Assembly (NCBI GenBank): GCA_001931905.2
Contig: MSJI02000317.1
Location: 1 to 21,604, forward strand
Direction: 5' to 3'
DNA length: 21,604 nucleotides
Origin: Cladosporium sp. IMV 00045
Taxonomy: Eukaryota > Ascomycota > Dothideomycetes > Cladosporiales > Cladosporiaceae
Shown here: positions 9,698 to 18,276 of the stretch, in pieces
Layout: every line of letters begins with the position of its first letter
Position numbering within the stretch: the first letter of the stretch is position 1
Translations under genes and position numbers: made by a program
Notes under the pieces: model-generated
What the model was told of the DNA's origin: nothing
What the model saw: the letters and a program-made list of their open reading frames with translations, nothing else
Databases searched by the model: none

Positions 9698-10037
9698 TGT
9701 TGGCCTGACGAATTGCACGTGCAAACTCCGATGAGGCTTTCGAGTGAATGCGTCGGTTGTTTGTTCACTTCACCTCTGGCATTCAATTATGCGGGCGGGG
9801 AGCCTGCAGTGACGTGCTGTAAGGCTTCGGGAGGCAGCGGTCCTCGCCGAACGTGGGGGTGAAACCTTGTTGCTCGATCGAGTTGCCGAAATGCCACTTT
9901 AAATCCACCTGGCTGAGTGAGTGAACATGCGTCTGAGGCATTTCTTGTTCGTTCACGAAATATACTACAGTATACATTCACTCTTGTCCCAATCAACTGC
10001 CGAACCTGCAACCTAAAACACAACACATACAACAAAC
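9698..10037. promoter_or_regulatory. Divergent promoter region with an upstream ORF on the SUZ side
   Basis: The 340 bp between the two divergent start codons must carry both promoters. On the plus strand an ATG at 9927 opens a 29-codon frame ending at 10016, 21 bp before the SUZ start. Whether it lies in the transcript is unknown. Confidence 0.5.
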
Positions 10038-10828
10038 ATGAGCAAAAGTGGGGTTCCAAGTGCTTGGGACGACGATTGGGAGACCCTTGCAGACGTGAGA
10101 AGACGATGTCCACAATAAACTACTGAACAATTTGCTAACATCGACAAAAGAGACCCGAGCCCAGCCAGCCCGAAATACCAACGACCAAGCTTTCCAAAGC
10201 CGAGAAGCGAGCTCAACACCAGCAGCTACAGAAAGAACTATGGGACTCAGCAGAAAACCCAGGCCGCAACCTGTGGCTTGAAGCACAAGGCGCCGTCCCC
10301 TTGAAACAAGAGCCCAAACAGCCCATGACCGTTCTGAGTCGGAAGCCTGTCATTGCAAAGAGAGGCACGAACGGAGTCGCAGACGATGACGAGGACAGCG
10401 AGGAGGAAGCGCGCAAGAAGAGGGACGCCGACTTCGAAGAGCGCAAAAAGAAGGCCGCGATCGAGCGCGAGGAGAAGGTGAAGAAGTACGCCGAGGCCAG
10501 AGAGCGGATCATGGGCTCTTCGAATCCCGCCTCGTCTGCGCCCCATTCGAGAGAAAGCTCGCAGGGTCGCGATAATCGTAAGGTGCGAGGAAAGCAGCAC
10601 AGCAATATGAGCAGTCGGCCTACCTCGGCCGGACAGTCACCGGCGAGGCAACTCGCTGGTAATGCTCAGGTCTTTGATCCTGAGGATATGGGTAGGAGAC
10701 TTGGACCGAAGCGCGAGTTGGCGTCGACTCCCAGGGAAGGTGATCCAATGAGGCAGCCCCGTGGACCGGATAATACTGGCCGTGGAGGTTTTGGTTTCGC
10801 TGGGAGAGGAGGCTTCTATGGTGCTTGA
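10038..10828 (+). CDS. SUZ-domain RNA-binding protein (SZRD1-like)
   Basis: Two exons, 10038-10094 and 10151-10828, give 244 residues. The intron has donor GTGAGA, branch GCTAAC and acceptor AAAAG. The protein starts MSKSGVPSAWDDDWETLAD. The SUZ domain lies at about residues 78-142, beginning near TVLSRKP and ending in EEKVKKYAEARERIMG, with a long charged helix rich in Lys/Arg/Glu between them. A Ser/Arg-rich linker follows. The end has a SUZ-C-like motif, DPMRQPRGPDNTGRGGFGF, then a short RGG tail. SUZ domains bind RNA and are found in proteins such as SZRD1 and R3H-SUZ factors, so a cytoplasmic role in mRNA binding is likely but inferred. The product is strongly hydrophilic with no membrane segment. 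No other supported gene follows on this strand in the window. Confidence 0.88.
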
Positions 10829-11863
10829 GGTATTCTGGGAGAAGACTCAAATTTCGAAGGGCTGCAGAGAGGGTCTGGTCGAACCCAGCAATCAGATGTC
10901 TGCTTCACGCCCTCCAATTGCTATGACAAGCAACAATACCAACCAGCTAATCCGGCACAGAACCCGAAAACTGGCCTCATGCCTAAGTGCAAGATGGCAC
11001 AATCATCGAAGAAACGACATAAATCGAACCGCGAAGAGCGACGCCACGACTCATCAATACAAAACACAACAAATTACACGCGCTGCACGGCCAATACGTC
11101 GCCACCGAGCACCAGCGTTCCACACCCGAGGGTATGCTGGCTTCGCATTTCAACCCCAAGGGCGCTCGAAGCAACCTGAGATTAACCATGGAAGACCCGT
11201 ATCACGAACAAACGAAGAGGTGCTACGCAACCACGACCAGAAACATCTGGAAACTCCAAAGCATATCGACGGCACTCTACAGACAATTTACGCCCCAGGA
11301 GAAGAACTTGCGAACACCAAGACAACAAAGCATGAACAAGGACATCGCGTTCGATCATGGATTTAGGACTGCCATCAACGCGCGTTGGCTCCTCTACTTG
11401 CATACGCAGAAGACTCTGAAGATACCGGTTACAGCCGGATGGTGTCTTCAACGTGCGACAGGCATATCGCAATTATCTGGCAAGCCTTGAGGTCATAACA
11501 CGAAAAGACACGCCCAACCACAAAGAATGCTTGAAGCAACTCTCAACAGCCTAGCGAATGAGATTGCTTTTACACAAGATCCTGAATGTCATAACTCCAT
11601 CTGGACGCTTAAAGCTAATCCGCCACGGAAACACAAGACATCCTGCTACAGAGAACAAAGGAACCTTTCAACACAATCAATTCCAGCGTTGCCAAATGCA
11701 GAACGACTGGACCTCAACGCATACTTCCCCTCGAAAACCTTCTGCCTGATTCACCGGACCCTGACAACAATCGATTAACGAACTAAAAGCACCGAGTATC
11801 TCCCACAGTCTCTCGCTTGAACCTAGCGATCAACACCAAACTAAAACCACCAGCCTACACACT
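10829..11863. other. 1-kb gene-free stretch with strong A/C over T/G strand skew
   Basis: No frame looks like a known protein, although many are open because T, and so stop codons, are scarce on the plus strand. A and C clearly exceed T and G on the plus strand across much of 10900-11830. For example, the 60 bases from 11041 contain 23 A and 21 C against 8 G and 8 T. This could be a long 3' UTR of the SUZ gene, a non-coding transcript, or decayed coding DNA. Confidence 0.5.
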
Positions 11864-12513
11864 TCACTTAAGATCAACTTTGTTCGGCAGCAGACCTGTT
11901 GGATCCGACCGCATCTCGGAGAAATCAAGATCAACGCAATTGTAAAAAGCATTCGGCGTATAAACAGTGTCCTGCACCGCCAGAAGAATCCCGTACCCTT
12001 CATAGGGCTGCAAGACATGTGCCGGCAGAGTGTGGACAATCCCATCGGGCCGGGAGGGTGTCCAGGAAAGCGCGCGATCGGAGTCTCATTGAAGTCGCGA
12101 TAGGTCAGCCTCTTGCGATAAGACTGGTCGAAGTCTCGCGTGGTCAGGTAGTAGGTGTAGCGCCTGATCGCGAGCGGCGTGAAGATTTTCCATCTCACTT
12201 CGACGTCCTCGCCGAATGGGACTCGTTGGCGAGGACAGGTGCTGTTTCCTGGCGTGTTGAATTCGTCGAATCGTCGTTCCGTGCCGCCGTTCCAGACGCA
12301 GTCTTCCACGTCTCGGTAGAAGGGTGCCCCCTTCGGTCCGCTGACGCTTTGGGGCTCCCATTCCGCACCGCCGCAATATTCCGCTGACACAGTCTGTCGG
12401 GCACAGGACGCTTGTCTAGAGGGAGGGTTCTAAACATATGCGAACACGTTGACGCCGTGGCCGAAAAGGCTTGAGAAAAGAAGACTTGCTGCCAGAACAG
12501 CTGTGTATGCCAT
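11864..12513 (-). pseudogene. Decayed LPMO_10/AA10-like lytic polysaccharide monooxygenase
   Basis: The minus strand reads as one LPMO_10 protein of about 216 residues with breaks. A signal peptide (MAYTAVLAASLLFSSLFG) is followed by His19-Gly, the expected N-terminal copper histidine. Then come NPPSRQASCARQ, YCGGAEWEPQSVSGPKG, WKIFTPLAIRRYTYYLTTRD, and finally, in a second frame, HTLPAHVLQP and YGILLAVQDTVYTPNAFYNC with the axial Phe. Three defects are visible. A TAG interrupts the frame at codon 28 (12432-12430). One base is missing in a C run near 12047-12060, so the last third sits in another frame. Codon CTC at 12174-12172 puts Leu where the family has the second copper His (TAxH). No intron of realistic size repairs either break. 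Intact relatives oxidatively cleave chitin or cellulose outside the cell. AA10 is mainly bacterial and rarer in fungi. Confidence 0.8.
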
Positions 12514-13445
12514 GCTGCGCTTGACAGAGAAAGCAAGTGGAAGAAATACACATGGAGCAGGAGGGCCGTGTCAATGACCGACTTTTTATGTTACGCTCGG
12601 ACTCCATCATCAGGTCCTGGCATGGTGGCGGCAAGAGAAGCAGCACTCTTTGGCACAAAAGCAGAGTGGTGTGACAGAGACAAGTTGGAAGCCAAAGATT
12701 CGGGCCTCTGTACGATAGTGGCGCTTTTGTGCGAGGGAATCGAGCCATCGTGACACTGCAAATACCCTGTTAGGTTCAACAGCTATGCCAGTTCAACTCG
12801 AAGAAGGCAATGCAAGACTTTCTTCGCTATTGCATTTATGTGATCAATTGGGCGACTTGGCACGTTTGAGTATCTTACCAATGCCTTCGATCATCAATCA
12901 CTCGATTAGTCAGTTCTACTGCAGCCGTTCGATCGAGGAAGAAAAATGTCACATAGCATACTTGTTTGAGATACGTAGATCTGAGGGGTTTTTGGGTCAT
13001 GACTTGGGCGAGCACCTCCTCATAAAAAAGACATTGCTGTTTCGGACCGAGAGCGCAATGAATGAGCCAGCCCACTATAACAACCACAAATGCCGAGATT
13101 TTTGCCCCTGATTCCCAAATGCCAGCAGTAATGAGGCTAGTCCTCCGTGGTTTTAATTTCAATCCATTCTCGACATCCTCAGATCACCCAGAATTCTATA
13201 GTTCCACTTCGTCGTAATCGATCTTTCGAAGGGTGAAAGCAAGGCGACAGGGTACACTCGATCGAGAGATGCATGAAACGAAGGTTACTTTCCAAGATCG
13301 GAACAACACCGCTAAGATGTATTAAGGCCGTTGCCTTCTCAACGTGCTACACGACATACTGGCGCAGACCACGACAAAGATCACAAATGCTAGACAACCT
13401 CGTCCCGAGTGGATAAAGACCTCCAAATCCGACGCAATTCCCCAC
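12514..13445. other. Intergenic region between LPMO relic and Bor1-like gene
   Basis: Open frames up to about 110 codons occur on both strands, without recognisable domains. The left part would hold the promoter of the LPMO relic and the right part the 3' UTR of the Bor1-like gene. Confidence 0.45.
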
Positions 13446-15367
13446 TCAAGCATGACCAGTCCGCAATCCCGGCTGAACGTCCTCCTGCGCCTTGCTCTGC
13501 TCCTTCTCCCTCGCCTCCTCCTGATCCTCCTTACTCATGGTCACCTCCCTCGACCTCAACCCACTCGTATTAGAAGCGGAGCTAACACCGCTCGCGTCGC
13601 CCTGCTCGCCTCCCTCATTCCTCGCCTCTCGCCTCAGCCTCGCGAGCTTGACCTCCGGCAATTCCGGCTGGCCGCCCATACTCGCCAGCACGACGTCCGC
13701 ATCCGCCGTCGGCGCGTCGAGAACGAGCAACTCGTGTTCCGTGAAAATCCTAGGCAGGACCGCCCAGCGGAGCGGGATGAGCGAGACGATGATGACGGGG
13801 AAGCCCAGCGCGCCGATCGTCTGGGAGATGGCAACGCTGAAACCCACACCGAGGATCTGGAACATGATGTAAAGGGCGATGCGGGCTTTGCTGAGAGTCA
13901 GGCGCGGCTCCTGCGGGGAGACGAAGCGGGTTTCCTTGAAAATGTAGAGGGCGTTGTCGATGATGCCGTTGCCTTCGATGCTGCCCCAGCCGACGACGAA
14001 GAAGACGCCGCAGAACAGGGCGCGCGGCATGGTGTGTAGGACGACGAGGAGGGGGCCGGTCATGGTGCCGATGAGGCCGAGGGCCATGAGGAAGTGCGAG
14101 ATGCGCTGCTCCGCGACGTTGTCGGCGATGATGATCTTCTTGTTGTGTTTCATCTCTGGGGCTTCGGGTTTGTCGTCTGTCTCTTTGCTGGTAACGAGTC
14201 GGTCTTTGTATTCGGTGAGTGAGTCGGTGTGTACGGGTGCCTGGGGCACGAGGCCATTGGGGAGAGGAATGCCGATGATTCCACCGATGAAGCAAGTGCA
14301 GCCTAGTAAGAAGAAATCCCAATGAAAGCCGGCTGGCTTTGTCAAAGGGAACTGCTTTGCCTGCGCGCCCAAAGAGCTGACATTGTGGTCATAGTAGAAC
14401 AGGAGTGTGAGCAGAATGCCCATAGGCAGAGCAACGAAGACCCACTTGACGTCCAAGTTCCAAAAGTCAACGAGCCAGCTTCGATCGACGGTAGGGTAGA
14501 AAGCGCGGGTATGAGGCACACGCAAGAGGTCTGTATCCTTGATGCGGCCGGGAATGTGGGAGAAGCCAGTCCAAAAGATGGTGGCGATCGGATAGGCGTA
14601 GTCGGATAGCAGTTTTCGAATGTAGGGTCTGAACATGATGGTGCTACCCATCAGTTCGAGACAGTAGACTGTGAACCAATATGATAGCGCGATGACGGCG
14701 CTGAGGTAGCCACCAGGCAAGCTTCCGTTGTTGAACTGATCTACCAGTTCTTCTACTCCTTTTACTATTCAAACTGTCAGCGAGTTGTACTGATCAAATC
14801 TGATGGTAGAAGCATACTCATGTAGATGATACCAACATACAGACCGAACGAGTTGCTGGAAAAGTCTGTAATGTATCTCATGTAATCGCACCAGTTGAAC
14901 ACAGACGCCATCCAATGGAAGATGGCGGCCCAAATGGACACCCAAGCGATCAACTGCGGATAGATGTCCGCGACGCCTTGCGCAACAGCGATGTCGTATA
15001 CCGTATAGTTGAAGAGGGAGATGAGACCGGTGATACCAACCACAGTCAGTGGTTGGACGGAGAGCAAGCTAAAGACGACCGCCGCGAGAGCAGAAGCGAA
15101 CAATCCTTCGTTGATACCGAAGTACCCATCGGTGTTCCGTTCCATGTCAAGCTGGAACGCTAGAGCTGGAAGGAGATTGACGAAGAATATGCGCACCGTG
15201 CCGGCGAAGGTGCGGTAGTTGAAGCCGTCTGTGATGTCGCTCCAGTAGTAGGGTAATCGTCGTCGAACGTCCCAGTACATGCCGCGAAAAGGTCGAGCCA
15301 TGCGATAGGATTTCCAACCCGTCAGACCCTCCCAGGTATATGGGTCGTTTCGAAAATCGACCGACAT
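13446..15367 (-). CDS. BOR1: Borate/anion transporter, SLC4 family, Bor1-like
   Basis: Two exons on the minus strand (15367-14818 and 14764-13446) encode 622 residues. The 53-nt intron has donor GTATGC, branch CTGAC and acceptor AATAG, and joins IIYM to IKGVEELVDQF. The HCO3-/anion-exchanger domain covers most of the protein: GMYWDVRRRLPYYWSDITDG opens the first half, AGTVRIFFVNLLPALAFQLD and VQPLTVVGITGLISLFNYTV are typical, and the second half holds FIGGIIGIPLPNGLVPQAPV and the ADNVAEQRISHFLMALGL block. About a dozen membrane segments are apparent. The C-terminal tail is hydrophilic, Ser/Glu-rich and probably cytosolic. Yeast Bor1 exports borate at the plasma membrane. Other SLC4 substrates cannot be excluded. 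The ATG gives the usual fungal start just before the DPYTWEGLTGWKSY region. Confidence 0.95.
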
Positions 15368-16243
15368 TGCGAGAGATTCCCTGGAGGCCAGTCCGGTCCA
15401 AGGTAATGATTGACTTCAAGAGGTGAAGATGTATTTGGATGAGGTGGCAACCACCACCTCCGGGGAGAGTGCTGGATGAACAAAAAAGGTATGCAGACAA
15501 TGTGAAAGAGAAGATGACCGCCAGCAGATGACAAGATTGATAGGGCGAGCGCGGGAATTGGATGATATGTATATAGGATGCGATGGATGCACGGAGAACG
15601 CACGGGGCGGTCCAAGGCTAGTATATAGCTTGAGTGTAGGGCAGATTATTGCGGTAGTGAAAAGTCAAAGCAAACGGCTTGTCGCAATAACCCCCGGCAC
15701 AAATCCCTTTAGATAGACAGTTCAGATGAGACTTGGCCTTCCGGCTGGCTGATGGCTTCTTGCCGTTGCCGTGATGAAGCACGTCACTCCTGTATGATCA
15801 TGAGAATGTGGCGTCGGAATTTGTATTTGTCCATGCTGAACATCGAATAATTGTGTGCTGACAGGGACTTGCCACAAGATTCTTCTCGGTGTTCATACCA
15901 ACCATCCCACTCATGGTCCCACCTGGAGATCATGTGGGTGGGCCCTTTCACTTCCTGCGCTGCCCGGGCAGAATCAGCAACGGTGGGGGGTCTATAGCCA
16001 ATTCAGTATTGGCGGCGCCTTAGCCTTAGCCCTACTCCATCCTCTTCACATCGCTTGTTCTCTCGGCATTTGCTACTTCGCAACATGCCGTACGCGATGA
16101 ATGACAAGGGATGGCGATTGATATTGTTGTTCATGATGAGTCCGTACAGAAGACGTAGTCAGAACTGACAAGAGATAGCTTGGATCCAACTGACCTGATA
16201 TGTGCATCGCAAGGAATGTCAACACCCGCCCAAGAACCCTCTG
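15368..16243. other. Upstream region of the Bor1-like gene, no other gene seen
   Basis: Contains the Bor1-like promoter at the left and the 3' side of the deaminase-like gene at the right. Short open frames only, none resembling a known protein. Confidence 0.5.
15570..15576 (-). promoter_or_regulatory. TATA-like element upstream of the Bor1-like gene
   Basis: A TATATA sequence lies about 200 bp before the start codon, and a second one near 15621-15626. Either could be a core promoter element. Simple AT motifs are common by chance. Confidence 0.25.
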
Positions 16244-17242
16244 TCAAGCTCTCAGAACCATCTGGCCGTTCACAAAAACGTCCACTTTCACCCCAGTGAA
16301 GGCCGAAAAAGTACCAATAAACACCTCACAATCTCCGCAGGGCTCACAACTAACATACAATCTCACCTTCCTGCGGCGATGTTCAAAAACATGAGCCAAA
16401 AGCTGTTTCTCAGCATGGCAAGCATTGAAGCGACCCGGAATGTCTCCATCTCTCCAGTCGTTGAGAAGCGTATGACCAATGGTCTGACACAGCGTGATTG
16501 CCTTCGCAGCCCAGACTGAGTTATCGAGGAAGTATGCGTGCGATGATCCGAACTCATCGCTCCACCCGCTGACAGATGCGATGAGATTATCGTTCCTTGA
16601 ACCGCGGAGTACTGCGACGGTCTTTTTGGGTGATCCCTTGAGGACGGGGAATTCGATGCTTGGACGCGTGGCCCGCAGAGGCTGCAGCTGGACAATGTAA
16701 TCGTATTCTGTCGGGCCGATGAAAAGCACTCGCATCAATGCTCTCTTCGGAGTATGTTTGCCACGATACTTGGTGCTTTTGCGCTTGGGCTCTGGTAAAG
16801 GCAAGGACAGGGCGCCGAAGACATCTGCGAAGTCGTCGTCGTCGTTCAGATTGGAGCTCAAAGTCTGACATGTATCGTTAGTTCGAAGGCTTGTTGGGTT
16901 TCTGGGTATCTGGGACGCAGTACTAGTGCGTTGAAGGCGTCAACAAAGCCTTCATCGTCGGGACGTTGCAGCGTAGAACCTTCACTATCGCTTCCAATTC
17001 CTGAGTCTCCGTCGTCGCTAGTTTCCAAATTTAGTGCATTGAAGCTATCAGTAAGACCGTGTAGGCCTGAGCTCTGATATTGGTCCTGGTCATCATCGAC
17101 GACATCAACGTTCGTGGTAGTCTGGATCCTACAATACGATGTCTATCAGAACGTCTGTCCATTGTGACTCCAGCAATCGATTCAACACTCACTCAGAAGT
17201 ACCATTTCCCTCAAGTGCTTGTTCGCAAATCGCGCCCTCCAT
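16244..17242 (-). CDS. Cytidine-deaminase-fold protein with repeated N-terminal DxFxAL motif
   Basis: Three exons on the minus strand (17242-17193, 17128-16924, 16864-16244) encode 291 residues. Intron 1 has donor GTGAGT and acceptor TTGTAG. Intron 2 has donor GTACTG, branch GAACTAAC and acceptor GTCAG. The C-terminal half has the zinc-deaminase signature: HAE in RFNACHAEKQLLAH (H235, E237) and PCxxC in CEPCGDC (C261, C264), followed by the VKVDVFV strand. The element before it, ITLCQTIGHTLLNDWRDG, should be the helix preceding the active site. The first 110 residues are acidic and carry three related motifs: LTDSFNALNLE, FVDAFNALTL and FADVFGALSL. The fold deaminates bases, nucleosides or nucleic acid. 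The substrate here is unknown. The HAEKQ spelling recalls DYW-like and other fungal or bacterial deaminases of the superfamily rather than the housekeeping CDA, dCMP deaminase or Tad2/3. Confidence 0.8.
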
Positions 17243-18276
17243 GGTGAACAGACGCAGACTGGCACTACCATCTCCCGAGTATTTGACAAGGTATGTGTAA
17301 AATGCTTCCATGGTTGCTGCAGGGTAGATGTATGGAATCAGATGCCCACAAACCCTGAAGAGGTCAGAGCAGGACTCTCTTCATATACTCTATTCATCAA
17401 ACGATGGATGAGCTTCTGCCTGCTCTGGCGACCAGAACCATGCATCCATGCAAACTAGAGAGCTCACGCGGTCAGGCTATTTGGACGACAAGGCGCAGTA
17501 CACTCGGGATGGATCAGGAATGGATGGAAGGGCATGGACTCCTGCCCGGTCTGGCGGCCGGATGCATGCATGCAAACGAGGAGAATTCATACGATCAGAC
17601 AACCTGAATATCCAGGCGCCGCACACTTGACGTTCGACATCGAACAGAACCTGATGAAAGGGTTCGTCCGTTTGTTGGTGGCGCTGCGGCGGCGTGACTT
17701 GATCTGCCTCAGCCTCGATCATGGCGGCCTCAGTCACGAGAAGATTGCGAACATCGATGTGCAATGCAAATTGTACGTGTCGTGAGAAGCCTAGGATTCC
17801 CGCTATCTCCTAAGACAAGCCGGGATCCCGTGAGCCGCAGTGAATCATCCTAGGTCGTTTGTCGGTCTGAAGGTGGGAACAATATGCGCAGCAATTCTGC
17901 ATGCGAACACTGATTCTGAGCTTCTAGCCGGGTAGTGCATGCTTGCTAAGATGCAAATCAGGCTCCAAGAGGCCAGTCGGACGTTCGCGTTTTTTCGCTC
18001 GCTAGGAAGAGGGCGCAGCTGCGGCGTTTGCTGTGCTGAGGCATGTCTAAGGATCCAACACGTCCAAGCTGCTAAGCGCCGGCCCTGAAGCTCAATGTGA
18101 TGCTGCCGATGATGACTGAAACGGATATTTGCAATGTGTAGATTCCGTTGATTCATATTTCAGTAATAGCGTCTATCGATTCTTGTATGAACGTATGCTT
18201 TTCATCCCGCTGAAGCGCTTTGATTAATGATTACCACTCCCTTTCAATTTCGATTCTCACCCTCAGTACCATCTGC
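17243..18276. other. 1-kb gene-free region with a diverged tandem duplication
   Basis: Lies between the start of the deaminase-like gene and the end of the MFS gene. No supported coding sequence. The duplication at about 17402-17632 is listed separately. The left end should hold the deaminase promoter. Confidence 0.5.
17402..17632. repeat. Two diverged direct repeats of about 110-120 bp
   Basis: The segment at about 17402-17512 and the one at about 17520-17632 share an ordered series of matching blocks: ATGGATG, CTGCC, TCTGGCG, CATGCAAAC, GATCAG/GGTCAG, CAGGCGC/AAGGCGC and CACTTG/CACTCG. The offset is 121-126 bp, with small gaps. Several differences are C/T or A/G transitions. It may be an old tandem duplication or fragments of a decayed repeat family. 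Confidence 0.6.

Noticed and set aside
10761..11366. A 201-codon plus-strand open frame after the SUZ gene
   Set aside because: It begins inside the SUZ C-terminus in another frame. Its openness is explained by scarcity of T on this strand, and no domain is visible.
13344..14039. A 231-codon plus-strand open frame rich in Arg, Leu and Asp
   Set aside because: It is antisense to the C-terminal part of the Bor1-like transporter and has the low-complexity look of a GC-driven shadow frame.
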